This document shows, in pieces, positions 42,805 to 51,514 of a stretch of 64,000 bases of DNA (within the stretch, counting starts at the first letter, position 1; the number at the start of each line of letters is the position of its first letter). The position numbers and the translations under genes were made by a program. Where the stretch lies: positions 744,001 to 808,000 of the forward strand of contig NZ_RZNX01000001.1 in assembly GCF_003994465.1 (NCBI RefSeq), given 5' to 3'. This DNA comes from Paenibacillus zeisoli. Its GTDB lineage: Bacteria; Bacillota; Bacilli; Paenibacillales; Paenibacillaceae. The notes beneath the pieces were generated by a model, which was not told the DNA's origin, did no database searches, and worked only from the letters and a program-made list of their open reading frames with translations.

Positions 42805-43494
42805 TTAATCGCTGCCACCGGCTTCTGTAAGCCGGAAAGGAGATCGGTCATTAGCCCGATACATCTTGCCAATCCCACCAAACCAGAGAAAAGCCATCAA
42901 TGGGATGATGTACCAGATCCAATATTGCGTAGTGTAATTAAGAATCCAGTCATAGACCCCATGCCAGAATACGGGGAGCAGTAAGGAGAAAATTAAGAAC
43001 TTGTGACTTCTGCGCCCTTCTGAGAACTTAGCTCTGCCCAGGTAGTAACCCATAATAACCCCAAACATGGCATGTCCTGATACAGGAAGAAGAGCCCGTA
43101 CTAGAAGCGTACCTACGGATGCCTGATGTGCAAGAGCAAAGATCACATTCTCAACCGTCGCAAATCCCAGAGATACCGCCGTAGCGTATACAATTCCGTC
43201 ATAGGGTTCATCGAACTCCATATGATTATAGATCATATGATACAGTACGAACCATTTAATCAGTTCTTCAATCCCAGCAGATACAAGGAAAGATTCAACG
43301 AACGAATTATCACCAAGCCAATGAGTCATACCCCGCTGCAGAATCATGATCGGCAGAACGATCAGGAATCCAAGCAGGAATATCTTGATCACCATATGAA
43401 GGGGCTCGGCATCATATCTATCCTTCAAATAAAAATAGGTAAGCAGCGCGACCCCTGGAGCCACCGCTGCAGTTCCTATAGCAAACCAAAGCAA
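42805..43494 (-). CDS. prsW: Intramembrane glutamic protease PrsW
   Basis: Membrane protease that in B. subtilis starts cleavage of the anti-sigma factor RsiW. 229 aa, about seven or eight membrane segments, with the family residues in AGIEELIKWF (EE), GFATVENV and SGHAMFG. TTG start with AAGGAGG upstream. In B. subtilis prsW precedes sleB-ypeB; here sleB is missing. It might act on the anti-sigma at 7486-8088, but no evidence links them directly. Confidence 0.92.
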   Translation of the reverse strand: MLWFAIGTAAVAPGVALLTYFYLKDRYDAEPLHMVIKIFLLGFLIVLPIMILQRGMTHWLGDNSFVESFLVSAGIEELIKWFVLYHMIYNHMEFDEPYDGIVYATAVSLGFATVENVIFALAHQASVGTLLVRALLPVSGHAMFGVIMGYYLGRAKFSEGRRSHKFLIFSLLLPVFWHGVYDWILNYTTQYWIWYIIPLMAFLWFGGIGKMYRANDRSPFRLTEAGGSD

Positions 43495-43536
43495 CGGCTT
43501 CTCCTCCTTTTGCTGATCGCCGCCCTACCTAATGTA

Positions 43537-43564
43537 AGCGGCGGTTCCAATGTAACCGCCGCTT
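43537..43564. other. GC-rich perfect stem without U-tract between mecA and prsW
   Basis: Eleven-bp perfect inverted repeat (43537-43547 with 43554-43564), not followed by a T-run on either strand. Upstream (minus) of prsW, near its ribosome site. May affect RNA stability. Confidence 0.5.
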
Positions 43565-43594
43565 AAGGTGTATATCTGCAATCCTTAGTTAATC

Positions 43595-44209
43595 TTAAGA
43601 TTGACGCTTGAAATGTTCACAGATCACCCGGACAGCATTCTCTGCCATCACAAGCTTACCGTATTCTTCTAGTACCGCAGGAGTTACTGATGTAGCTTCC
43701 CCATACTCGGCTAGAACTGCAATGAGTGCAGGATGTTTACCTTCGTCCAAGTCTTCCGGCTCTAAATGTAGAATCCATTTCCCTTTATAGTTAAATAATC
43801 TGCCGGCATCGGTTATCGTTGGCTGCAAAACATGAGCGGCTTCGATCAATGCTTCAAAATCACTAAATGCATATACAATGGCATCGCTAAGTTCGAGCGT
43901 GACTTCCATTTCGTAAATTTCTTCCGGCATTTCATCTTCATGCAATGAACCAAATTGATGATTCTCATATTTCCCCCGTGTCACAATGACGACCATTCCC
44001 TGAGCGGGAAGAGCGAACACTTCAACGGCAAGAGGTCCTGAGGCGTCAAAGCCTACTTCACTGTAAGCTTGATCCATCATCTCTGTGAACAGGTCATGGA
44101 CTTTAGGAATTTCCTGCCACATGTCCTCTTTTTGAATGCCTCTCTCGCTAAGATCGTCAAAAGTGAGGAAAATCCGTATCTTATCCTGGCCCAGTCTTTC
44201 TATCTTCAT
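43595..44209 (-). CDS. mecA: Adaptor protein MecA (ClpC adaptor)
   Basis: Adaptor that delivers substrates such as ComK to ClpCP. 204 aa with an N-terminal domain (MKIERLGQDKIRIFLTFDDLSERG) and the C-terminal ClpC-interacting domain (about residues 120-200), linked by an acidic segment. This is the YpbH/MecA family. ATG with GAGAGGAGG. The upstream region 44210-44426 shows no ORF or clear promoter. Confidence 0.9.
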   Translation of the reverse strand: MKIERLGQDKIRIFLTFDDLSERGIQKEDMWQEIPKVHDLFTEMMDQAYSEVGFDASGPLAVEVFALPAQGMVVIVTRGKYENHQFGSLHEDEMPEEIYEMEVTLELSDAIVYAFSDFEALIEAAHVLQPTITDAGRLFNYKGKWILHLEPEDLDEGKHPALIAVLAEYGEATSVTPAVLEEYGKLVMAENAVRVICEHFKRQS

Positions 44210-44426
44210 ACAGGATCCTCCTCTCCAAGCCGTGTTATCAACAGATTATGAAACCTGTTTTATATTGTGCTGGAAATGGTTCTATGTAAGTATGTTATCA
44301 TTTATTTTCTTCAAATGCACGCAAATATAAGCATTGAACATAAGAAATTGAGCCTTAAATTTTGGTTAAATTCATGAATTGTTAGAATTTGGATTACACA
44401 CCCTGATTCATTCCAGATATACAGAC

Positions 44427-44479
44427 AAAAAAGAATCAGTTCCTACAAGCCCAGAAGGCAGCGGAAATGATTCTTTTTT
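44427..44479. terminator. Terminator downstream of the 111-aa gene
   Basis: AAAAAAGAATCA (44427-44438) pairs with TGATTCTTTTTT (44468-44479), extended past a mismatch by TTCC/GGAA. It can work in both directions. Confidence 0.85.
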
Positions 44480-44490
44480 GTTAAAGCCGT

Positions 44491-44826
44491 TTACAAACCA
44501 GGTATAACTGTGTTTGTTTCTTTCAAGATTTGCTCCACTTCACGGTGAAGACCGGGATTTCCTTTGATGATACTCTTGATTGTATTCAAGTTGGATTCCT
44601 TCGAATGATTCGAGCTGGTCGACGCAGAACTGGGAGACACCTGGCCCAAATGAGAGCCATAAGATGAAGGTGTAATTCCTGTGGAGGAACCTTCATTTTT
44701 TTGATTTGTGAGCCCAGCCAAGAATGGCGATCCAGATGAGCTTAACAAGTGAGTTTTTCTTTTTGAAAGCCAGACAGCTCCTGCCGCTCCAAGAATTAGA
44801 CCTCCTATAAATGAGGAAGAATTCAC
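44491..44826 (-). CDS. Small Ser-rich membrane-anchored protein
   Basis: About 111 aa, starting at GTG 44826 with AAGGAGGTG 6 nt upstream. A glycine-rich membrane segment (FIGGLILGAAGAVWLS) is followed by a Ser/Asn-rich linker and a C-terminal helical segment (about 35 residues, NTIKSIIKGNPGLHREVEQILKE). I do not recognise a family. It is divergent from the deacetylase gene at 44911 and monocistronic. Confidence 0.65.
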   Translation of the reverse strand: MNSSSFIGGLILGAAGAVWLSKRKTHLLSSSGSPFLAGLTNQKNEGSSTGITPSSYGSHLGQVSPSSASTSSNHSKESNLNTIKSIIKGNPGLHREVEQILKETNTVIPGL

Positions 44827-44910
44827 GTTAAACACCTCCTTGTATGTTAGAATCGTATGTAGTGTTAGCCATTTGTCGTCAACTCATGCGGGTGTAATGC
44901 AGAAAGCGAG

Positions 44911-45825
44911 ATGATATCTTTGTTGAACAAAAAACTTCTAGTCATTGCGGCTACGTGCATGATTTTAAGCGCATGCAGTCAAAAAGCGGATCAGCTTCCA
45001 ACTGATTCGAATACAAAAGCCAGCAGTCCTGCCCAATCAAAGTCCCAACAAGCAACGGAAGCCCCCTCTGCCACAGAACCACAGACAGATAACAAGTCAG
45101 TCAGCACCAAAGGGACTAATGAACCATCAGCGGAATCGAAAGAACAGACAAAGGCTGTTCCAGAAATCAAATATCATATGAACAAAGTCTATAACATTGT
45201 CCCAAATGAAGAAGGTACCGAGAAGAAAGTCGTTCTTCTGACCTTTGACGACGGACCTAAGAACAAAGAATGGATTAATGGAATTATTGATGTGCTAGAC
45301 AAGCATAAAGCCAAGGCCATCTTCTTCGTCAATGGATATCGAATTAAAGAAAATCCCGAACTGCTTAAGCTAATTCACGACCGGGGACAGCCGATTGGCA
45401 ACCATAGCTGGGATCATATTTCTCTGAAATCGCAGCCCCTTCCCAAGGTGAAACAGCAAATTGAGGATGTTCAAAAGATCGTCAAAGAGCTAACCGGTGA
45501 AACTCCCGTATTCTTCCGTCCTCCATTTGGTGAAGGGGGCGATGTTGGGCGCAAAGTTGCCAAGGACAACAAACTTCTCTATATGACGTGGTCCAACGGT
45601 TCACTTGACTGGACACTAAAGACCAAAGATAAGAGCAGCAATCCAGATAAGGTAGTTAAAAATGTGCTCGAGCAGCTTCATCCCGGTGCGAACATTCTTA
45701 TGCACGAGCTTCCCTGGACGGTTGAAGCTTTGGACACGTTATTAACCAAGCTGGAGGACAAGGGCTACAGTTTTGTCGATCCGGCAAGCATCTCCACAGA
45801 GCCTGTGACTGATTCAAACAAGTAA
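44911..45825 (+). CDS. Polysaccharide deacetylase lipoprotein
   Basis: NodB-type deacetylase anchored outside the cell. The lipobox LSAC (Cys about residue 22) follows a signal helix, then a 60-residue Ser/Thr/Gln linker. The catalytic NodB domain (about residues 100-290) shows LLTFDDGP (metal and base Asp), GNHSWDH, FFRPPFGEGG and a final LMHELPWT. Likely substrate is peptidoglycan or another cell-wall glycan, inferred only. ATG 44911 has no strong ribosome site. Confidence 0.9.
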   Translation: MISLLNKKLLVIAATCMILSACSQKADQLPTDSNTKASSPAQSKSQQATEAPSATEPQTDNKSVSTKGTNEPSAESKEQTKAVPEIKYHMNKVYNIVPNEEGTEKKVVLLTFDDGPKNKEWINGIIDVLDKHKAKAIFFVNGYRIKENPELLKLIHDRGQPIGNHSWDHISLKSQPLPKVKQQIEDVQKIVKELTGETPVFFRPPFGEGGDVGRKVAKDNKLLYMTWSNGSLDWTLKTKDKSSNPDKVVKNVLEQLHPGANILMHELPWTVEALDTLLTKLEDKGYSFVDPASISTEPVTDSNK

Positions 45826-45835
45826 ATTTGTTATT

Positions 45836-45888
45836 AAAAAGGGCATCCCTCTAAGCCGAGCTGTTGGCCGATGGGATACCCTTTTTTT
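45836..45888. terminator. Terminator between the deacetylase and 46301 operon
   Basis: AAAAAGGG/CCCTTTTT and ATCCC/GGGAT stems with one mismatch, ending in seven T on plus; serves the converging minus gene too. Confidence 0.85.
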
Positions 45889-45917
45889 GCGCAAAATATA
45901 TGTGGTTGCTGCTCTAT

Positions 45918-46301
45918 CTAATGCTGCTTCCCCCAGGTGGATTGCTGCATGCCCCAAAAGAATAATAAAACCATAAGTGCAATAAATATAAATAGCAGAG
46001 AATTGTAGAACCATTTGGTCCATTTAATCCTGTGAGACGGATACACTTCTCTTCGGGAAGGCATATCTAAAGCTGATATTTCCTCCTGAGCTACCATCTC
46101 GGCCGAGGTTATCTCCGGGCCAGATCCTGTCTCTGCCGAGGCAGCCACTCTTTCTCTACCCGTCTGCTGCCGGTGCACTTCACTTCTTCTCAGCCTGATC
46201 TGAGCTTCACTTCTTCCTAACTGTATCTCATCTTCCCGAACCGCTTCCCTATCATGCTGCTTACGGCTGTACCGCTCCATTCTGCTCAAGCGCTCGTTCA
46301 T
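45918..46301 (-). CDS. Unknown protein with a C-terminal membrane helix
   Basis: 127 aa, strongly charged and coil-like in the first 75 residues (many Arg and Glu), with one C-terminal membrane segment (about residues 98-120). Starts ATG with GGAGGG 4 nt upstream and overlaps the CPBP gene stop by 4 nt, so coupled to it. No family recognised. Confidence 0.65.
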   Translation of the reverse strand: MNERLSRMERYSRKQHDREAVREDEIQLGRSEAQIRLRRSEVHRQQTGRERVAASAETGSGPEITSAEMVAQEEISALDMPSRREVYPSHRIKWTKWFYNSLLFIFIALMVLLFFWGMQQSTWGKQH

Positions 46302-46891
46302 CTTTCCCTCCGAAATCGAATGATCAAACCGGACACCAGGTCAATGATGAAATGACACAAAATAGGTGCCCACAACGTTCCTGAATGAATGTAAATGTAA
46401 CCCAGTCCGTAGCTGCTCAAGAACACCCAGCCCGTCGGAATCCAGTGTTTCAAATACCTGATATGAATAATAGCAAATATAATGCTTGTCCAGTAGGGGC
46501 CAAAGGCATGCTGAATAGCTCCGCGAAAAAGAAGTTCTTCGCATATGGCAACAAAACCAGCGATAACGATAATGTGCCACACAGGCCTCGTACGAAAGAG
46601 CATCTCATTGATGCCCCCATCATCCATGCTGTCCTCTGGTATAACCTTCGATAGAACAAGATCAATAACGAACATGACCCCTGCTAGCCCTGCCCCCCAA
46701 TAAATAAACCCGGGACCATTCGGGAAGGTCAGCAAATTCACGAGGCTTTGTTTCTGGAAGAATAAAATAATGAGACCCATAATTAAGGCCAGACCCTGGG
46801 TAATATACAAATTAATTAATAGAAGCCGTTCATTAAGCTGCCCCGGCTCGATAGGCTCAATCTTGACTTTGCCAATCTTAAATTTTTTCAT
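46298..46891 (-). CDS. CPBP intramembrane metalloprotease family protein
   Basis: Abi/CAAX-protease family membrane protein, 197 aa. The EELLFRGAIQHAFG (EExxxR) motif and later FAIIHIRYLK and HFIIDLVSG carry the family's active-site Glu, Arg and His. About six membrane segments. Start at ATG 46891 has a weak AGGAC site about 12 nt upstream; a longer frame to 46990 overlaps the serA promoter. Substrate unknown. Confidence 0.85.
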   Translation of the reverse strand: MKKFKIGKVKIEPIEPGQLNERLLLINLYITQGLALIMGLIILFFQKQSLVNLLTFPNGPGFIYWGAGLAGVMFVIDLVLSKVIPEDSMDDGGINEMLFRTRPVWHIIVIAGFVAICEELLFRGAIQHAFGPYWTSIIFAIIHIRYLKHWIPTGWVFLSSYGLGYIYIHSGTLWAPILCHFIIDLVSGLIIRFRRER

Positions 46892-46983
46892 TAAGGTGTC
46901 TGTCCTTTTAAGTATAATATAAAAATCATAACTAAATTCGGCCGCAGATTCAAGGAGAGTGTATGGAGATGGCATTTCGACTA

Positions 46984-47013
46984 TTGACACCCTTCCTGAG
47001 GCTGTGATACATT
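46984..47013 (+). promoter_or_regulatory. Probable promoter of the serA T-box transcript
   Basis: Plus strand TTGACA (46984-46989), 18 nt, TACATT (47008-47013). The transcript would start near 47020, at the 5' end of the T-box. Confidence 0.55.
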
Positions 47014-47019
47014 ATGAAA

Positions 47020-47292
47020 AAATTAGTTCGCCAAACACGTTGAAGGAAAGAAGTCGCTTTGATGCTTACAGAGAGCCGGTGGTTGCTGGAAACCGGCAGC
47101 TGAGATGCGTACTTTAGCACTCCTGAGTTATTACGCTGAAACTTAAGTAGGTGTAATCGGATTAACTCCGTTATCATTTTGTCTGTCCAGACAACTGAGG
47201 CTGTTCCTGTAAAGGCGCAGTGAATTAGGGTGGTACCACGATCAACTCTCGTCCCTTACTACGGTAGTAGTATGCGGGTCGAGGGTTTTTTA
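47020..47292 (+). ncRNA. T-box riboswitch upstream of serA (serine)
   Basis: Shows Stem I features (AGAGAG then GGTTGCTGGAAACC around 47070-47095), the T-box sequence AGGGTGGTACCACG (47227-47240), and a terminator with stem CTCGTCCC/GGGTCGAG (47248-47255 with 47276-47283, one mismatch) followed by six T. A likely specifier is AGC at 47116-47118 (serine, followed by A), just above a lower stem formed by AGGA and UCCU; UCC at 47121-47123 is also a serine codon but appears paired. An uncharged tRNA(Ser) would favour antitermination and serA expression. Confidence 0.88.
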
Positions 47293-47318
47293 TTTATATT
47301 TTCCCTTTGGTGCGTTGC

Positions 47319-47327
47319 TGCTATAAT
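47319..47327 (+). promoter_or_regulatory. Extended -10 promoter candidate downstream of the T-box
   Basis: TGCTATAAT (TGnTATAAT) at 47319-47327, just past the T-box terminator. It could allow T-box-independent serA expression; no clear -35. Confidence 0.45.
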
Positions 47328-47442
47328 GGAGTAAAGAGCGTATTTTAAGGATTTCGTCATATTGGCGGGCCTTTTAATTAATAAAGTCGGATATAGTTCA
47401 ATCTATATTACGCATTTAATTTCTTGGAGGAGGAAATCAAAC

Positions 47443-49035
47443 ATGTATAAGGTGTTAGTATCGGATCCGATCAGTGATCTGGGAATCCAACAGCTCGTTG
47501 ATGCAGAAGATGTCGTAGTAGAGAAAAAGACAGGGCTTAGTGAGGAAGAGTTAATCCGCATTATTCCCGAATACGACGCGCTTCTTGTTCGCAGCCAAAC
47601 TACAGTAACAGAGAAAATTATGGCCGCTGGCGAGCGTCTTAAAGTAGTTGGCCGTGCCGGAGTTGGTGTAGACAACATTAATCTAGAAGCAGCTACCCAG
47701 CGCGGAATTATTGTCATTAATGCTCCAGACGGCAACACAATCACGACTTGTGAGCACGCTTTTGCGATGATGATGGCCCTTGCAAGACACATTCCTCAAG
47801 CCTATGCCAAAACTATCAGCGGAACATGGGATCGCAAATCCTTCCTCGGCGTCGAGCTCCGCAACAAAACCCTGGGAGTTCTAGGTATGGGACGTATCGG
47901 TAGTGAAGTTGCCAAGCGCGCCAAAGCTTTTGGTATGGACATTCTGGGCTTTGACCCATTCCTTACTGAAGAACGTGCCGAGAAATTGGGCGTTAAACTT
48001 GCAAGTGTTGACGATATCGTTCGGAATGCAGACTTTATTACTGTGCATACTCCGCTTACTCCGGAAACACGCGGTATTATCTCCACTGCACAATTTGCAG
48101 TAATGAAAAAAGGCATGCGTATCATCAACTGTGCCCGCGGCGGCGTTATTGATGAGAATGCTCTTGTGGAAGCTATTAATCAAGGCATCGTGGCTGGAGC
48201 CGCGTTCGACGTATTCGAGCATGAGCCGCCACAAGCTGATCACCCGTTCCTGAACAATCCAAAAATCATCGTTACCCCTCACTTGGGTGCTTCAACCATT
48301 GAAGCTCAAGAGAATGTAGCTATTGATGTATCTGAACAGGTTCTGCACATCCTGAGAGATGAACCTTTCAAGAACGCCGTGAACATGCCTCCTGTAGCGC
48401 CAAGCGTAATGAACAAGCTTCAGCCATACTTCGGACTGGGTGAGAAGCTGGGTACGATCGCAGCTCAAATTAACAATGAAGCTGTTAAAGAAATTGTGGT
48501 TAACTATGCGGGTGACTTGTCCGAAGTGGATACTCAGCCATTGACCCGCTACATTGTTAAAGGACTTCTATCCCGTCATTTCGGAAATGACGTGAACATC
48601 GTAAATTCCATGCATTTGGCAAAAGCTCGGGATATCAATGTGGTCGTATCCAAATCAACTGCAGCACAAGACTTCACCAACCTGATTAGTGTTACTCTCA
48701 AGCTGCAAAGTGGTGAAGAGCAGCGCGTTGCGGGTACTCTTCTATCCGGATACGGAGACCGTGTTGTACAAATCAACAAGTTCCCAGTCGATATTGAGCC
48801 AAAAGGCAATCTGATCTACATTTCCCATAATGACAAACCAGGCATTATCGGTAAAGTAGGTACTCTCCTTGGCAACAACGACGTGAACATCGCTGCCATG
48901 CAGGTTGGACGTAAAATTGTTGGCGGTGAAGCAATCATGGTTCTGACTGTCGATAAGGCCGTCTCGAAGGAAGTACTTGAAGAGTTGACCAAGCTTCCGG
49001 AAGTTAACGCAGCTCAGGAAATTGTTCTTTCTTAA
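47443..49035 (+). CDS. serA: D-3-phosphoglycerate dehydrogenase
   Basis: First step of serine synthesis from 3-phosphoglycerate. 530 aa: dehydrogenase domain with NAD motif [18 protein letters not shown], catalytic NCARGG (Arg) and HLGAS (His); then an intervening domain, and a C-terminal ACT domain ([15 protein letters not shown]) that probably senses serine. ATG at 47443 with GGAGGAG upstream; an in-frame upstream extension to 47362 is untranslated leader. Confidence 0.97.
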   Translation: MYKVLVSDPISDLGIQQLVDAEDVVVEKKTGLSEEELIRIIPEYDALLVRSQTTVTEKIMAAGERLKVVGRAGVGVDNINLEAATQRGIIVINAPDGNTITTCEHAFAMMMALARHIPQAYAKTISGTWDRKSFLGVELRNKTLGVLGMGRIGSEVAKRAKAFGMDILGFDPFLTEERAEKLGVKLASVDDIVRNADFITVHTPLTPETRGIISTAQFAVMKKGMRIINCARGGVIDENALVEAINQGIVAGAAFDVFEHEPPQADHPFLNNPKIIVTPHLGASTIEAQENVAIDVSEQVLHILRDEPFKNAVNMPPVAPSVMNKLQPYFGLGEKLGTIAAQINNEAVKEIVVNYAGDLSEVDTQPLTRYIVKGLLSRHFGNDVNIVNSMHLAKARDINVVVSKSTAAQDFTNLISVTLKLQSGEEQRVAGTLLSGYGDRVVQINKFPVDIEPKGNLIYISHNDKPGIIGKVGTLLGNNDVNIAAMQVGRKIVGGEAIMVLTVDKAVSKEVLEELTKLPEVNAAQEIVLS

Positions 49036-49056
49036 TAGCCGGTAAATATGATTAGC

Positions 49057-49093
49057 AAAAGAGCTGTCCTTCTCAGAAGGGCAGCTCTTTATT
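49057..49093 (+). terminator. serA terminator
   Basis: Nine-bp AAAGAGCTG/CAGCTCTTT stem with inner CCTTC/GAAGG pairing, then ATTATG. Confidence 0.75.
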
Positions 49094-49179
49094 ATGTCCG
49101 ATTAATCACGCATTGTTCCACGATGAACAAGATTAATCTTGCGTATTCAACAAAAATCAATTTTATATCTCAGCGGGTG

Positions 49180-50631
49180 TCATTCAGACAGCAGTGTTTC
49201 GACAGGAAGAAGAAGCTTAAAGGTGGTACCCTGCCCCACTTCGCTGATGGCTGTAATCGTTCCACGATGAGCTTCGACGATATTTTTGACAATCGCAAGA
49301 CCAAGCCCTGTCCCGCCGGACTCCTCACGAACTCTAGCTTTATCTGCTTTGTAGAACCGCTCAAAAATATAAGGCAGATCATCTGGCGGAATGCCTCCAC
49401 CCTCATCCTTAATCTCCAGTCGAAGTTCCCTCTTACCGCGATGAATTACCTGCTCCGCCTTTATTTCGATTCTCTTACCACTCGGTGTATGCCTGAAGGC
49501 ATTATCCAGGAGATTGGTCAGCACCTGCTCCAGACGATCCTCATTCGCTTCCTCTAAGATCAGGTTGTCCTGAAGGTCATGCAGAATCAGCTCAATCTCA
49601 CGGTCTTTCGCACGTACACTGAATTTGCGGTACACCCGTTCAAGCAGTTCTCTTACATCAAGCGGACGCATCACCATATCCGTGTGGCCAGCCTCCATGC
49701 GAGCCAGATCGAGCAGGTCCTTGACCAGCCTCCCCATACGAAGGGACTCATCATGAATCACCTGTACAAGCTCTTCACTTTCCTCCGGAGATGCCGCCAT
49801 CCCATCCAGCAGAGCCTCACTATAGCCCTGCATCATGGAGAGCGGTGTCCGTATCTCATGAGAGACATTAGCAACAAAGTCACGACGCATTTTCTCAAGC
49901 CGTACCTCTTCGGTCACATTGCGCAACACCGCAACCGCCCCCCTTATATCCCCATCCGAGGCCAGAGGAGCCATATGGACAGACCAGACACTCTGCTTGA
50001 CGTGTACATTGGCGCTTTGGTCCCCCCCATCACTCAGCACTCTTGTGAACATCGGGAGCAGCGGCTTCGGTACATGGGATTGACCTGGATGTAGGGAAGC
50101 GGAGTGAGGCAGGCTGTCCTCGTCTTCTGTTAAGCTTCTCCAAGACTGCATAATCTCATCACCTGGTGGGTTGGTGAGGATAACAGATCCTTCGATATCC
50201 ATGGTAATGACCGCATCGTTCATACTGCGAAGGACACTGGACAGATGTTCTTTCTCGTGATTCAAACTTCTAATCGTATTCTCTAGTTCTTCAGCCATAT
50301 GGTTGAAGGAATTGGCAAGCTCACCAATCTCATCACTAGTACGAAGCGAGAGCCGGGTATCATACTTCCCCTTACGAACAGAATCGGCAGCCCGAATTAG
50401 CTGCTGCATGGGAAGTGTAATTTTGTTAAATAGAATCAGCGCAAAGAACGTAGTCATTGAGAACCCAATCACTGATACCAGCGTGAACAGCTTCTTAATG
50501 GCACCGGAATTTGTAAAGTTGGTATCAATGTAAGGAAGCAGGAATAGGCCCAGAATCATAAGGACACTACCGACTAGACAAATGATCGTAATCCACAGCT
50601 TACCTACGAGCGTCCTCCAGAATCTTTTCAC
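49180..50631 (-). CDS. resE: Sensor histidine kinase ResE, with very short external loop
   Basis: Histidine kinase of the ResDE two-component system controlling aerobic and anaerobic respiration. 483 aa: two membrane segments at about residues 10-33 and 49-69 with only about 15 residues between them, HAMP (70-122), PAS (about 125-235), HisKA with the phospho-His in VSHEIRTPLS, and HATPase (TNLLDNAFRHTPSG, ERFYKAD, GTGLGL). B. subtilis ResE is about 589 aa and carries a large extracytoplasmic domain, missing here. GTG start abutting the resD stop. Confidence 0.92.
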   Translation of the reverse strand: MKRFWRTLVGKLWITIICLVGSVLMILGLFLLPYIDTNFTNSGAIKKLFTLVSVIGFSMTTFFALILFNKITLPMQQLIRAADSVRKGKYDTRLSLRTSDEIGELANSFNHMAEELENTIRSLNHEKEHLSSVLRSMNDAVITMDIEGSVILTNPPGDEIMQSWRSLTEDEDSLPHSASLHPGQSHVPKPLLPMFTRVLSDGGDQSANVHVKQSVWSVHMAPLASDGDIRGAVAVLRNVTEEVRLEKMRRDFVANVSHEIRTPLSMMQGYSEALLDGMAASPEESEELVQVIHDESLRMGRLVKDLLDLARMEAGHTDMVMRPLDVRELLERVYRKFSVRAKDREIELILHDLQDNLILEEANEDRLEQVLTNLLDNAFRHTPSGKRIEIKAEQVIHRGKRELRLEIKDEGGGIPPDDLPYIFERFYKADKARVREESGGTGLGLAIVKNIVEAHRGTITAISEVGQGTTFKLLLPVETLLSE

Positions 50632-51348
50632 TTATTTCGCCACCTCTAGCTTATAACCGACACCCCATACTGTAGTAATCATCCCTGCCGACTCTGGAGA
50701 TACTTTGTTCAGCTTCTCTCGCAGCCTCTTCACATGGGTATCCACCGTACGAAGATCACCGAAGAATTCATAATTCCACACGTCCTTAAGAAGCTCTTCA
50801 CGCGAGAATACCTTGTCCGGTGACACAGCCAGATAGTGCAGCAGTTCATATTCTTTTGGCGTTAGACTGACTTCATGCCCACTAGCCGTAACCCTGTGCG
50901 CGTCATGTTCAATAATCAGGTTAGGAAATACAATATTATTGCTTGTCCCACTCTCCTTGGACAAATACGCCGTAGCCGACGATCTGCGCAGAATGGCCTT
51001 TACTCTATAAATAACCTCACGCGGGCTGAAGGGCTTCACAACATAATCGTCGGCCCCTACCTCAAAGCCCTGCACTCGATTAATTTCTTCACCTTTTGCA
51101 GTCAGCATTAATACCGGTGTAGATTTGACCTGTCTGAGCCTATTGCAGACTTCTACGCCATCAATGCCTGGAAGCATCACGTCAAGCAGAATCAGACCAT
51201 AATCGCCCGTGCTTGCCTTGCGCAGCGCCGTCTCTCCGTCTTCCGCCTCATCGATCTCGTAGCCTTCTTTCTCAAGGTACATTTTGAGCAGACGGCGAAT
51301 GCGTTCCTCATCATCCACTACCAGAATGCGATTTAATTGATCTGACAT
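50632..51348 (-). CDS. resD: Response regulator ResD
   Basis: OmpR-type response regulator of respiration genes. 238 aa: receiver domain with phospho-Asp in LILLDVMLPG and a winged-helix DNA-binding domain (LTPKEYELLHYLA, DLRTVDTHVKRLREKL). ATG at 51348 has AAAGGGG upstream; a frame to 51399 is unnecessary. Possible targets include qcrABC (4106) and the res operon itself. Directly followed by resE. Confidence 0.96.
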   Translation of the reverse strand: MSDQLNRILVVDDEERIRRLLKMYLEKEGYEIDEAEDGETALRKASTGDYGLILLDVMLPGIDGVEVCNRLRQVKSTPVLMLTAKGEEINRVQGFEVGADDYVVKPFSPREVIYRVKAILRRSSATAYLSKESGTSNNIVFPNLIIEHDAHRVTASGHEVSLTPKEYELLHYLAVSPDKVFSREELLKDVWNYEFFGDLRTVDTHVKRLREKLNKVSPESAGMITTVWGVGYKLEVAK

Positions 51349-51420
51349 CGACAACAACCCCTTTATCTTCTTACCTATTCTCTCCAAGAGCAAATACATA
51401 ATTCGGTGTGTAAAATATGG

Positions 51421-51501
51421 AATGAACTAAAGACAGTATACCTCAAGTGAGGCTCCGGAAAGAAGCACTCAAGAATGAGTATATAATATCTTTAGTTCAT
51501 T
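51421..51501 (-). repeat. 81-bp imperfect palindrome between resC and resD
   Basis: Perfect 13-bp arms AATGAACTAAAGA (51421-51433) and TCTTTAGTTCATT (51489-51501). Inner segments also pair on the transcript (CTTGAGTG with CACTTGAG through two G-U pairs; ATATAC with GTATAC). A possible -10 (TATACT) for resD lies inside. It is either a resC-end terminator/processing hairpin, a promoter-region element, or a small transposon relic. Confidence 0.6.
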
Positions 51502-51514
51502 TTAGAAGAAAATC

